Positions 1 through 6,656 of a stretch of DNA of 13,221 nucleotides are shown here, piece by piece. The notes beneath the pieces were generated by a model. The model ran no database searches. It was not told where the DNA came from and was given only the letters and a program-made list of their open reading frames with translations. The DNA comes from JBFHNV01 sp965365655. Its GTDB lineage: Bacteria > Pseudomonadota > Gammaproteobacteria > HK1. The DNA is taken from assembly GCA_965365655.1 (NCBI GenBank), contig CBDUCN010000123.1:1-13221 (forward strand), read 5' to 3'. A program made the position numbers and the translations under genes. Numbering within the stretch: position 1 is the first letter of the stretch; the number at the start of each line of letters is the position of its first letter.

Positions 1-11
1 GCCGATCGACG

Positions 12-569
12 TCACTCGTCCAGCTTCGTGAACTTCGATCCCTCCAGCGTCAGGTTGTACATCAGTCCCTTGTTGGTGAGGATGAAGCCGACGATGGGAT
101 CCCTGACGTTCTCGGTGTCGATGGTGCCGCCGGCGCCGACCTCGATGAGGTTCACCGATCCGTCGACGCCGACCTTCCAGCCGTCGCTGCGGCGGAAGCG
201 ATCGAGCGCCTTGCGTTGCAGGAACACCAGGATCACGGTCTTGGTCTGCACGCCGATCTGGAAGCCGATCGAGGCGGCGGCCGTGCTGTAGTACTCGACG
301 GTCCTGCCGCCGATTCGCATCGCCCCCTCGCCGTACTCGCCGCCGAGGCCGAAGCCGGCCTTGACCACGTCGGGAAACACCAGCACGCCCTCGGCGTTCT
401 TCACGAAGCGCTTGCCCGCGGGCACCTCGTCATAGAAGCGTTCCAGCGCGGCGTCGACCTCGATGTCGATCTGCTTGGTGGAGGCGCCGGGGGCGGCGTC
501 GTGGACGGCGAAGACGAGCAGGCCGGCGAGCGCGATCGCGGCGCGCGGCGTTCGGGTCGGGATTCGCAT
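12..569 (-). CDS. SYLF (YSC84-like) domain exported protein
   Basis: A 185-residue protein. Residues 1-29 are a basic start plus a hydrophobic stretch (about 10-22) typical of a signal peptide; no lipobox cysteine is visible, so it is probably soluble and periplasmic. The rest matches the SYLF/YSC84 family: a helical segment with KRFVKNAEGVLVFPDVVKAG (about 53-72), glycine-rich GLGGEYGEG (74-82), STAAASIGFQIGVQTK (95-110), and VGVDGSVNLIEVGAGG (133-148). SYLF domains are lipid-binding in eukaryotes; the bacterial role is poorly defined. The start was chosen because GGGAGAG lies about 5 bases upstream and a signal peptide follows. The frame stays open far upstream, but that extension is arginine- and serine-rich and does not look coding. 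It diverges from the secreted protein gene at 916. Family call is firm, function is not. Confidence 0.88.
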   Translation of the reverse strand: MRIPTRTPRAAIALAGLLVFAVHDAAPGASTKQIDIEVDAALERFYDEVPAGKRFVKNAEGVLVFPDVVKAGFGLGGEYGEGAMRIGGRTVEYYSTAAASIGFQIGVQTKTVILVFLQRKALDRFRRSDGWKVGVDGSVNLIEVGAGGTIDTENVRDPIVGFILTNKGLMYNLTLEGSKFTKLDE

Positions 570-915
570 CGTGACTCTCCCGTTGACGGATACCCGATAC
601 GGTAGCAGACGAGGCTCTGCGGGAAACGTGTCGCGGAGCAGGTCCTGGCGGTGCGCCGTGTGGGGCCGGGTCGGCCACGCCGTCCGTGCCGCGGCTGGCG
701 TCAGTGCGCCGGTCCCGGAACGGCGCGACCGGGACGGCTTGACCGGGATCAACGAGCCGATCGGCGTTTCGAGGGATGTTGTATCGGACCCTGATGCGGG
801 GGACGAGTTCTGGCTTTGCGCGTCGGATCGCCGCACGGCGTGCATGCACGCGAGGCAGGCCGCGGCAGACCCGGCTCGGGGATGACGCATCCATTTATTC
901 CAGGAGGTCAGGTAC
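570..915. other. Intergenic region between divergent genes
   Basis: This 346-bp stretch separates the starts of the SYLF gene (minus) and the secreted-protein gene (plus), so both promoters should lie here. I found no convincing -35/-10 pair for either. Open frames across it have the composition of out-of-frame GC-rich sequence and resemble nothing I know. It holds one 14-bp perfect palindrome (838-851), listed separately, and the strong AGGAGG of the downstream gene at 902-907. Confidence 0.6.
838..851. repeat. 14-bp perfect palindrome upstream of secreted-protein gene
   Basis: GCGTGCATGCACGC is a perfect inverted repeat whose end is 64 bases before the ATG at 916. The position suits an operator, but in sequence this GC-rich one perfect 14-mer in 13 kb is close to chance expectation. 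No second copy was noticed. Confidence 0.3.
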
Positions 916-1590
916 ATGATGCAGAAGGCAGCACGAAAATCGCTGATCGACACCGCGCGCGTGGTGGGGCTGGGCGCCCTGGTCACATTGGCCGGCGCGT
1001 CGATCGTCGCCGATGCCGAGGCGGCGCCGGAGAAGGACGTGGTCGTCGTCAACGATCCCACACAGCCGGTGCCCGTGACGGGGTCGGTGAGCGTCGACAA
1101 CCTGCCGGCGGTGCAGGACGTGCAGGTGAGCGCTCCCGTGCAGATCGACGACTCGGTGCCGGTCGCGGTCGATACCGGCGAGGACGTGGTGCGGCCCGGC
1201 GAGATCCGCTCGCTGTTCGCGTCGGTAACGGGGACCGAAGGCTGCAGGGGCATCCTCAACGGATTGTTCTTCGCCACGCTTCTGACGGACGGCAACGTGG
1301 ACTTCCAGCCGTTCATCGTGCCGAGCGGTCAGGTCTTCGTGATCACCAGCGCGCAGTGGGAGGTCACCGGCGCCACTCCGGGCACGGTGCAGCGGGTCAA
1401 CGTGCTCCGCAACAACACCAGTGCGCTCACCCTCCCCGCCGTCGCCGATGCCAACGGCATCGATGTCGGTTCGATCACGTTGCCGACCGGCCTGGTCCTC
1501 GGCGCCGGGGTGCAACCCTGCGCACAGATCTCGGGTTCGTCGGCGGACCTGCGCATCTCCATCCAGGGCTACCTCGCCGCGGACGAGTGA
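916..1590 (+). CDS. Hypothetical secreted beta-rich protein
   Basis: A 224-residue protein that I do not recognise. The start has an excellent AGGAGG (902-907); ATG at 916 is followed at once by a second ATG at 919, so either may be used. Residues 1-37 form a signal peptide: basic MMQKAARKS, a hydrophobic core of about 17-30, and a likely cut after ADAEA near 36. The mature protein begins with alternating valine-rich strands and prolines (about 41-87, for example NDPTQPVPVTGSVSV), followed by a predicted beta-rich domain. It has only two cysteines, C110 and C202, which could form a disulfide. There is no lipobox and no membrane anchor after the signal. It stands alone on its strand, between a SYLF gene and an Lgt-like gene. 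It is probably periplasmic or exported; no function is proposed. Confidence 0.8.
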   Translation: MMQKAARKSLIDTARVVGLGALVTLAGASIVADAEAAPEKDVVVVNDPTQPVPVTGSVSVDNLPAVQDVQVSAPVQIDDSVPVAVDTGEDVVRPGEIRSLFASVTGTEGCRGILNGLFFATLLTDGNVDFQPFIVPSGQVFVITSAQWEVTGATPGTVQRVNVLRNNTSALTLPAVADANGIDVGSITLPTGLVLGAGVQPCAQISGSSADLRISIQGYLAADE

Positions 1591-1592
1591 GC

Positions 1593-1616
1593 CCGGGCCC
1601 GCGCGCGCCGGCCCGG
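1593..1616 (+). terminator. Possible terminator hairpin after secreted-protein gene
   Basis: CCGGGCC (1593-1599) and GGCCCGG (1610-1616) form a 7-bp stem with a 10-base loop, starting three bases after the stop codon. No T-run follows, so it is not a classical intrinsic terminator. Confidence 0.3.
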
Positions 1617-1746
1617 CGCGTGCGGGCGCCGACGCCGCAGCCCGGTGCCGGTCGCCGACGGATCGCCGCGAGCGCTTGACGGGGATCACACCGTCCGGCT
1701 CCGGTCCGGCCTAAGGTCACGCCGTTCCAGCAGGTGCAGGTGTCCC

Positions 1747-2739
1747 GTGGCCGGTCCGTTCGTGCACGCCATCGACCCGGTCATCACGCAGGTGGGGCCG
1801 GTCTACCTGTGGTGGTACGGCGCGAGCTACACCGTCGGCTTCCTGCTCGCGTTCTGGTGGGCGCGACGCGTGCGTGCGGCGCTCGGGCTCGACCCCGCCG
1901 GCGTGTGGCTGCTGGCGGTGATGCTGTCGGCCGGGGTGCTGCTCGGCGGGCGCGCGGTGGAGGTCGTGTTCTACGAGTGGGCCTACTACGGCCGTCATCC
2001 GTGGCACATCCCGGCGGTGTGGCTCGGCGGCATGTCCACGCACGGCATCCTGCTCGGCGCGATTCTCGCCGTGTTCCTGTTCGCGCGGCTCACGCGCGGG
2101 AGCTTCCTCGCGATGGCCGACGAGCTCGCGGTCGCGGGCGCGCTGATCATGGGCCTCGGGCGCCTCGGCAACTTCGTCGATGGCCAGATCTCGGGCGGGG
2201 TGACCGACGTGTGGTGGGCGGTGAAGTTTCCGGACCTCGACGGATTCCGCCATCCGGTCGTGCTCTACGACGGCGTGAAGAACCTGCTGCTGGTGCCGCT
2301 GCTGCTGCTGGTGCGCAGCCGCCGGCCGCCGCGCGGCGTCGTGTTCGGCCACTTCGTGCTCTGGTACGGCTTCCTGCGCTTCTTCGTGGACTTCTTTCGC
2401 GAGTACCGCATGGAGCTGGTCGGCCTGCCGCCGGGGCAGGAGTTCAACCTCCTGATGACGGTGATCGGCGTGACGTTGATCATGCGCGGCTACCGGCGCC
2501 GCGCGGCGGGCGAGGACGCGGCGCTGGCCGCGGCGGCCGCGGTGGCGTCCTCGCGCGCGCCGGGGTGGGGTCTGCGGGTGGCGTTCCTCGCGCTGCTCGC
2601 GATCCCGCTGCTCATCCCCAGCGACTGGACGCAGGACGTGCCGGCGCGCTACGGCGCGCGGCACCCGGGGATGGTCCACTCGTCGCTGTACCCGGCGATC
2701 GCGTCTCCGCCGGCCGACGCGTCCGGCCCTGCGCAGTAG
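1747..2739 (+). CDS. Lgt-like prolipoprotein diacylglyceryl transferase family protein
   Basis: A 330-residue multi-pass inner-membrane protein of the Lgt family. Canonical Lgt moves diacylglycerol from phosphatidylglycerol to the lipobox cysteine of prolipoproteins. Family landmarks, with E. coli equivalents from memory: IDPVI near the start, Y24 (Y26), H99 in GGMSTHG (H103), R139 and N142 in GRLGNF (R143, N146), G150 (G154), and R211 in GFLRFFVDFFR (R239). Departures: the signature reads GRLGNFVDGQISG, so N149 becomes D145 and E151 becomes Q147 (codon CAG at 2185-2187), and E243 becomes D215. After the usual end there is an alanine-rich linker, another hydrophobic helix (about 277-291) and a polar tail of about 40 residues; E. 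coli Lgt has 291 residues. I chose GTG at 1747 because the Lgt N-terminus begins there; the frame is open upstream but arginine-rich. It may be a diverged paralogue rather than the housekeeping enzyme. Confidence 0.85.
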   Translation: MAGPFVHAIDPVITQVGPVYLWWYGASYTVGFLLAFWWARRVRAALGLDPAGVWLLAVMLSAGVLLGGRAVEVVFYEWAYYGRHPWHIPAVWLGGMSTHGILLGAILAVFLFARLTRGSFLAMADELAVAGALIMGLGRLGNFVDGQISGGVTDVWWAVKFPDLDGFRHPVVLYDGVKNLLLVPLLLLVRSRRPPRGVVFGHFVLWYGFLRFFVDFFREYRMELVGLPPGQEFNLLMTVIGVTLIMRGYRRRAAGEDAALAAAAAVASSRAPGWGLRVAFLALLAIPLLIPSDWTQDVPARYGARHPGMVHSSLYPAIASPPADASGPAQ

Positions 2740-2753
2740 CCGCGAGCGCGCGG

Positions 2754-2768
2754 GCCGTCGTGGACGGC
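2754..2768 (+). terminator. Small hairpin after Lgt-like gene
   Basis: GCCGTC (2754-2759) and GACGGC (2763-2768) give a perfect 6-bp stem with a GTG loop, 15 bases after the stop. It sits in the 147-bp gap shared with the convergent AraC-type gene. There is no T-run, so a termination role is tentative. Confidence 0.3.
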
Positions 2769-2886
2769 GACGCGGGCATCTCCGCCGCCTGAGCGTGCGG
2801 ATGCGCGCGCGTTCCACGGTGCCCGGTCGTTCCCGGTGTCCCCGGTGGACGGCCGCAGCAAACGAGGCTCTCCGGCACCGGCCGCG

Positions 2887-3711
2887 TCACGGCGCGTGCC
2901 GGCGCAGCCACTCGGTAGGGGACGCGCCGATCCGTGCCGTGAACGCGCGCGACAGCGCGCTCGCGCTGCCGTAGCCGACGGCATCGGCAATGACCTGCAC
3001 CGGGCGCCCGCGGCGCAGCAGCGACTGCGCGACGCCGAGCCGCCACTCGGCGAGGTAGGCGAGCGGGGTGACGCCGACCACCTCGCGGAAGCGCGCTGCG
3101 AAGCGCGCCCGCGACATGCCCGCCTCCGCCGCCAGGCCCGCGAGTGTCCATGCGCGCTCGGGTGCGGCGTGCAACGCGTTCAGCGCCTTCATCAGCCGCG
3201 GGTCGGCGAGGCCCGCGAGCAGCCCGAAGCCGAGTCGGCGCTGGTCCATCAGGTCACGCAGGAGCTGCACGATCACGACCTCCATCAGCCGGTCGAGCAC
3301 CGCCTGGCGCCCACAGTGCCGCTCCGACGCTTCGCGGAACAGCAGCGCCAGCGTCGCGTCGAGGTCGGGAATGTCCGCAAGCGGCACGCGCAGCAGCCCG
3401 GGCAGCGCGCGTGCCAGCGGGTTGCTGAGCGCGAGCCCGAATTCGAACGACGCGCACACGAGATCGGCGTGTCCGCCGAGCGGGTGCAGCCGGTGGTCGG
3501 TCGGGTTCATGCACAGCAGCAGGGTCGGCTCGTCGATCCGCGCCGGGCGTTCGCCGCTGCCAGTGACCTGCACCGCGCCGCTGCGCAGCACGTGCACGTA
3601 GCCGAGCCCGTCGGCGGCGTCGAAGGACGCCGCGCGGCACAGCGGCCCGGCCTGGAAGACCCGCGCGCGCAGCTCGAAGCGCTCCAGCAGCCAGACCAGG
3701 CGATCGTCCAT
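2887..3711 (-). CDS. AraC-family regulator with N-terminal cupin-type domain
   Basis: A 274-residue transcription regulator. The N-terminal part (about 5-140) resembles the cupin domain of AraC-type proteins that sense small ligands, with FDAADGLGYVHVLRSGAV near 30-47 and a proline/histidine segment NPTDHRLHPLGGHADLVCASFEFG cut across about 69-92. The C-terminal part (about 170-274) is the double helix-turn-helix: the first around 189-210 (LAAEAGMSRARFAARF), the second around 237-258 (VIADAVGYGSASALSRAF), followed by GASPTEWLRR, the classic AraC ending. The ATG at 3711 was chosen because GGAG lies just upstream and the cupin begins immediately; an upstream in-frame ATG would put the AT-rich promoter region inside the gene. 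It diverges from the AhpD-like and P460 genes and probably controls them, a common arrangement for this family. The ligand is unknown. Confidence 0.9.
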   Translation of the reverse strand: MDDRLVWLLERFELRARVFQAGPLCRAASFDAADGLGYVHVLRSGAVQVTGSGERPARIDEPTLLLCMNPTDHRLHPLGGHADLVCASFEFGLALSNPLARALPGLLRVPLADIPDLDATLALLFREASERHCGRQAVLDRLMEVVIVQLLRDLMDQRRLGFGLLAGLADPRLMKALNALHAAPERAWTLAGLAAEAGMSRARFAARFREVVGVTPLAYLAEWRLGVAQSLLRRGRPVQVIADAVGYGSASALSRAFTARIGASPTEWLRRHAP

Positions 3712-3729
3712 CACGGTACTCCAGGTCAA

Positions 3730-3735
3730 ATAATA
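3730..3735 (-). promoter_or_regulatory. Candidate -10 element for AraC-type gene
   Basis: Read on the minus strand this is TATTAT, five of six matches to the sigma-70 -10 box, 18 bases before the ATG. It lies in a short AT-rich island (about 3726-3760) unlike the surrounding GC-rich DNA. A TTGAAG farther upstream is only 14 bases away, so the -35 is uncertain and the leader would be very short. Confidence 0.35.
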
Positions 3736-3760
3736 GAGACGTAAAGATACTTCAAGTCTC
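3736..3760. promoter_or_regulatory. Interrupted palindrome, candidate operator
   Basis: A 25-bp element with pattern GAGACnTnAAGnTnCTTnAnGTCTC. The outer five bases are perfectly inverted, and 9 of 12 base pairs about the centre are complementary. It sits in the divergent gap between the AraC-type regulator (start 3711) and the AhpD-like gene (start 3834), next to the candidate -10 box of the regulator. The location suits an operator. AraC proteins more often bind direct repeats, so the binder could be another protein. Confidence 0.4.
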
Positions 3761-3833
3761 GCCCGGTCGGTCAACATCCCTGCCACGCCGCCACCCGGCG
3801 GTGCAACCCGAACCGGAACAGGAGACACCGATC

Positions 3834-4379
3834 ATGACCCGTATCGCACCGCTCTCTCCCGAGAGCACCGACGAGAAGACCGCCGCGACCCTGGGCGGCG
3901 TGAAGCGCAAGCTGGGCCTGCTGCCCAACCTGATCACCACACTGGCGCATTCGCCGGCAGCGCTGAACGGCTACCTGCAGCTGTCCGAGTCGCTCGGCGG
4001 CGGGCGGCTCACGGCGCGCCAGCGCGAGCGGATCGCGATCGCGCTCGCCGAGGCCAACGCCTGCGAGTACTGCCTGAGCGCGCACACGGCGATCGGCAAG
4101 GGCGCCGGTCTCGACGCGCACGCGATCGACCAGGCCCGCGCCGGGCGCGCGGCCGACCCGATCGATGCCGCGCTGCTCGCGCTGGCGCTGGCCGTCGTGC
4201 AAAGCCGCGGCGGGATCGGAGACGCCGATCTCGCGGCGGCCCGCCGCGCCGGGCTCGACGACGGCCAGATCATCGAGGTGGTCGCCCACGTCGCGCTCAA
4301 CGTGCTCACCAACTACGTCAACCGCGTCGCCGGCACCGAGGTGGACTTTCCCCGCGTCGCGCTGCGCGCGGCGGCCTGA
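3834..4379 (+). CDS. AhpD-like / carboxymuconolactone decarboxylase family protein
   Basis: A 181-residue cytoplasmic protein of the AhpD/CMD fold. The redox motif is complete: E73, then C77-E-Y-C80, then H84 (EANACEYCLSAH), the proton relay and cysteine pair of AhpD-type alkylhydroperoxidases. A helical body follows (about 95-165), including the usual DDGQIIEVVAHVALNVLTNYVNR stretch split across about 142-164. These proteins reduce peroxides or act as related thiol enzymes; substrate and electron donor cannot be read here. The start at 3834 is supported by AGGAGA at 3820-3825; an upstream in-frame ATG at 3801 lacks such a site. The cytochrome P460 gene follows after 23 bases, so the two are probably co-transcribed, and the divergent AraC-type gene is the likely regulator. 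No peroxiredoxin (AhpC) gene is in the window. Confidence 0.92.
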   Translation: MTRIAPLSPESTDEKTAATLGGVKRKLGLLPNLITTLAHSPAALNGYLQLSESLGGGRLTARQRERIAIALAEANACEYCLSAHTAIGKGAGLDAHAIDQARAGRAADPIDAALLALALAVVQSRGGIGDADLAAARRAGLDDGQIIEVVAHVALNVLTNYVNRVAGTEVDFPRVALRAAA

Positions 4380-4402
4380 GCCCGCACGGCCAAGGAGGAA
4401 CG

Positions 4403-5026
4403 ATGACGATGCAACGCGTGATGTTCTTCGCGGGCCCGGTGCTGCTGCTGGCGCTCGGCCTCGGGTGGCAGCCGGTGTCCGGCCAGATGGCCGGCGGGGG
4501 CGGGCCGCAGGCCGACACCGGGGCGCACTTCACCGCGGCCGGCGAGCTCGAGCGCCCGGCCGGCTTCCGGCGCTGGGTGTTCATCGGCTCACCGCTGACG
4601 CCGAACGCGCTGAACGGCGGCGCCGCCGGCTTCCCGGAGTTCCACAACGTCTATGTGGCGCCGGCGGCGCTCGATCACTACCGTCGCACCGGCGACTGGC
4701 CGGAGGGCACGGTGCTGGTGAAGGAGCTTCAGCTCACGAAGCCGGGCACGTTCGAGGACGGCTCGCGCGACGAGGCGTCCGGGCGCGGGTTCTTCCCGGG
4801 CACGCCGAACGGGCTCGACGTGTCGGTCAAGGACTCGACGCGCTTCGCGGCGACCCACGGCTGGGGCTTCTTCAACTTCGGCCACCATGCACCGCCGTAC
4901 GCGGCGAGCGCACCGGCGGCGCCGGTCGAGGCCTGCGCCGGCTGCCATGCGGCGAACGCGCACGAGGACATGGTGTTCTCGGGCTTCTACCGGCAGCTCG
5001 AGGATTTGCCGGCGGCCGCAAAGTAG
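4403..5026 (+). CDS. Cytochrome P460 family protein
   Basis: A 207-residue exported heme protein. Residues 1-28 form a signal peptide (hydrophobic core about 6-22, likely cut near VSG-QMA). The P460 domain follows (about 45-203), with RWVFIGSPLTPNALNGG (57-73), FHNVYVAPAAL (80-90), GTVLVKELQLTKPGTF (102-117) and HGWGFFNFG (152-160). The c-type heme motif CAGCH is at 178-182 near the C-terminus, as expected for this family. Cytochromes P460 have a heme cross-linked to a lysine and oxidise hydroxylamine, or handle nitric oxide; K107 in VLVKEL is a candidate for the cross-link, unproven. Related cytochromes c'-beta lack the cross-link, so the activity is open. A strong AAGGAGG at 4392-4398 supports the start. 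It follows the AhpD-like gene by 23 bases, which suggests a stress or nitrogen-oxide detoxification pair. Confidence 0.9.
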   Translation: MTMQRVMFFAGPVLLLALGLGWQPVSGQMAGGGGPQADTGAHFTAAGELERPAGFRRWVFIGSPLTPNALNGGAAGFPEFHNVYVAPAALDHYRRTGDWPEGTVLVKELQLTKPGTFEDGSRDEASGRGFFPGTPNGLDVSVKDSTRFAATHGWGFFNFGHHAPPYAASAPAAPVEACAGCHAANAHEDMVFSGFYRQLEDLPAAAK

Positions 5027-5036
5027 ACGCCCCTCA

Positions 5037-5065
5037 CCGGGCCGCCCGCGTCGCGGGCGGCCCGG
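5037..5065 (+). terminator. Strong GC hairpin after cytochrome P460 gene
   Basis: CCGGGCCGCCCGCG (5037-5050) and its exact reverse complement (5052-5065) are separated by a single T, so a perfect 14-bp inverted repeat begins ten bases after the stop. In practice the innermost pairs would open to make the loop. This very stable hairpin is well placed to end the AhpD/P460 transcript. No T-run follows, so termination may depend on the stem alone or on Rho, or the stem may protect the 3' end. Confidence 0.6.
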
Positions 5066-5263
5066 CATCCCGTCCCGCTCGAGGTTCCGCGCCGAGACGG
5101 TCCAGGTCACGCGATCCGGCGCGCGGCGCGCGGCGGACGGCAGACGGCCACGGGGCGCCCCGTCCGACCTGCCCGCCTCCGGGCCCGCCTTCGGTCCGTC
5201 GCGCACGTCTTTGCGGCGGCGGGCCGACCTCCGTCGCGGCAATCACCGCGGCCGGCGCGACGG
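5066..5263. other. Noncoding stretch, nothing recognised
   Basis: Together with the hairpin before it and the Lgt relic after it, this lies in a 411-bp gap between the P460 and aminotransferase genes. Frames through it give arginine- and proline-rich translations with no family resemblance and no good start site. No part of it resembles the portion of the Lgt-like gene that would precede the relic. Confidence 0.5.
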
Positions 5264-5355
5264 CGCCGCGCGGCGTGGTGTTCGGGTACTTCGTGCACTG
5301 GTACGGCTTCCTGCGCTTCCTGGTGGACTTCTGTCGCGAGTACCGCATCGAGCTG
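5264..5355 (+). pseudogene. Orphan fragment of an Lgt-like gene
   Basis: These 92 bases align without gaps to 2327-2418 of the intact Lgt-like gene, with 84 identical by my count (about 91%). The fragment encodes PRGVVFGYFVHWYGFLRF then LVDFCREYRIEL, against PRGVVFGHFVLWYGFLRF then FVDFFREYRMEL in the intact gene, so the helix with the conserved arginine is kept. There is no start codon, no upstream Lgt sequence and no recognisable downstream continuation beyond a faint E-L-x-G-x-P. Of the eight base changes two are silent and the rest alter five codons, which suggests relaxed selection. It is a partial duplicate or the remnant of a second copy. Confidence 0.8.
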
Positions 5356-5437
5356 AGAGGATCGCCTCGTCCCCATGGACAGGCGCACGGTTCCCCGAGG
5401 CGCCACGCGCGTATCCTGGGCGCAGGAGATCGAGACG

Positions 5438-6655
5438 ATGAACTTCGCAACCACCCGCCTCGCGAGCGTGAAGCCGTCGGCGTCCGCGACCATCAGCCAG
5501 GCCGCGCAGGCGATGCGCGCGGCGGGCGAGGACGTGATCGACCTCGGGCTCGGCGAGCCGGACTTCGCGACGCCCGCGCACGTCGTCGACGCGGCCCACC
5601 GCGCGGCGCGCGACGGCCAGACGAAGTACCCGCCGACCGTCGGCACCGCGGCGCTGCGCGCGGCCGTGCAGGCGAAGTTCGCGCGCGACAACGCGCTCGA
5701 GTTCGCGGCGGACGAGATCATCGTGTCGAACGGCGCGAAGCAGGTGATCTTCGACGCGCTGATGGCCACGCTCGAGCCCGGGGACGAGGTGATCCTGTGC
5801 GCGCCGTACTTCGACAGCTACCGCAACATCGTCGCGCTGCTGGGCGGCGAGCGCCGCGTCGTCGCGTGTCGCCCGCAGGACGGCTTCCGCCTGCTGCCCG
5901 AGGCGCTGGAGGAGGCGATCGGTGAGCGCACGCGCTGGCTGATCCTGAACGCGCCGTCGAACCCGGCGGGCGCGTGCTACACGCCCGCGCAGCTTCGCGC
6001 GCTCGGCGAGGTGCTCGCGCGGCATCCGCAGGTGCTCGTGCTGTCCGACGAGATCTACGAGCACATCCGCTTCGACGGCGAGCGCCACGCCGCGTTCCTC
6101 GCCGCGTGCCCGGAGCTTCGCGATCGCGTGCTGACCGTGAACGGCGTCTCCAAGGCCTACGCGATGACCGGCTGGCGGATCGGCTACGGCGCGGGCCCGG
6201 CCGCGCTGGTGCGCGCGATGGTCACCGTGCAGTCGCAGATCTCGTCCGGGGCCTGCTCGATCGCGCAGGCCGCCGCGGCCGCGGCGCTCGACGGGCCGCA
6301 GGACTGCGTCACCGCGTTCCGTGACGCGTTCGAGCGCCGGCGCGACCTCGTGGTGCGCGCCATCGCCGGGCGCGACGACCTGCGGCTGGTGACCCCGGGC
6401 GGCGCGTTCTACGCGCTCGTCGACTGCACGGCGCTGATCGGGCGCCGCACCGCCGACGGGCGCGCGATCGGCAACGACGCCGACGTGACCGCGCACCTGC
6501 TGCGCGCGGCGCGCGTCGCGGCCGTGCCCGGCGAGGTCTACGAGATGCCGGGACACTTCCGCATCTCGACGGCGTGCGCCGACGACGTGCTGGCCACGGC
6601 GCTCGCGCGCATCGACGCCGCCGTCGGATCCCTGCAACCCCCCGTGGAGTCCTGA
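5438..6655 (+). CDS. Class I/II PLP-dependent aminotransferase
   Basis: A 405-residue fold-type I aminotransferase resembling bacterial aspartate/aromatic aminotransferases. Visible landmarks: LGLGEPDF (37-43), TKYPPTVGTAALR (62-74), the phosphate-site turn SNGAKQ (97-102), NAPSNPAG (171-178), D204 in SDEIYEHIRF that pairs with the pyridine nitrogen, the Schiff-base lysine K239 in NGVSKAYAMTGWRIGYG, and the carboxylate-binding R375 in GHFRIS. It should be cytosolic and move amino groups between an amino acid and a 2-oxo acid; the substrate cannot be read from the sequence. ATG at 5438 has AGGAGA at 5424-5429 and puts the N-terminus where the family begins; an upstream in-frame ATG at 5375 would start only about 20 bases after the Lgt relic and has no clear ribosome site. 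One base separates its stop from the next gene, so the two form an operon. Confidence 0.93.
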   Translation: MNFATTRLASVKPSASATISQAAQAMRAAGEDVIDLGLGEPDFATPAHVVDAAHRAARDGQTKYPPTVGTAALRAAVQAKFARDNALEFAADEIIVSNGAKQVIFDALMATLEPGDEVILCAPYFDSYRNIVALLGGERRVVACRPQDGFRLLPEALEEAIGERTRWLILNAPSNPAGACYTPAQLRALGEVLARHPQVLVLSDEIYEHIRFDGERHAAFLAACPELRDRVLTVNGVSKAYAMTGWRIGYGAGPAALVRAMVTVQSQISSGACSIAQAAAAAALDGPQDCVTAFRDAFERRRDLVVRAIAGRDDLRLVTPGGAFYALVDCTALIGRRTADGRAIGNDADVTAHLLRAARVAAVPGEVYEMPGHFRISTACADDVLATALARIDAAVGSLQPPVES

Positions 6656-6656
6656 C

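Noticed and set aside
570..1316. Upstream extension of the SYLF reading frame giving a 434-residue protein
   Set aside because: It would cover the divergent secreted-protein gene on the opposite strand and loses the signal peptide and ribosome site at 569. Its translation is low-complexity.
737..1688. Near-identical 15-mers GCTTGACCGGGATCA (737-751) and GCTTGACGGGGATCA (1674-1688) upstream of two plus-strand genes
   Set aside because: One-mismatch 15-mer pairs are expected a few times by chance in 13 kb, the distances to the genes differ (about 165 and 58 bases), and no well-spaced -10 box follows either.
1645..1746. Earlier in-frame ATG for the Lgt-like protein
   Set aside because: The added 34 residues are arginine- and serine-rich, which is out of place before the first membrane helix; Lgt homologues begin near the GTG at 1747.
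1717..2817. Long minus-strand frame opposite the Lgt-like gene
   Set aside because: The translation is almost entirely Arg, His, Ala and Gln, the usual antisense shadow in GC-rich genes, with no recognisable motif.
4165..5925. Long plus-strand frame running through the P460 and aminotransferase genes
   Set aside because: It is out of frame with both genes and arginine-rich. Only its short portion at 5264-5355 is meaningful, as the Lgt relic.
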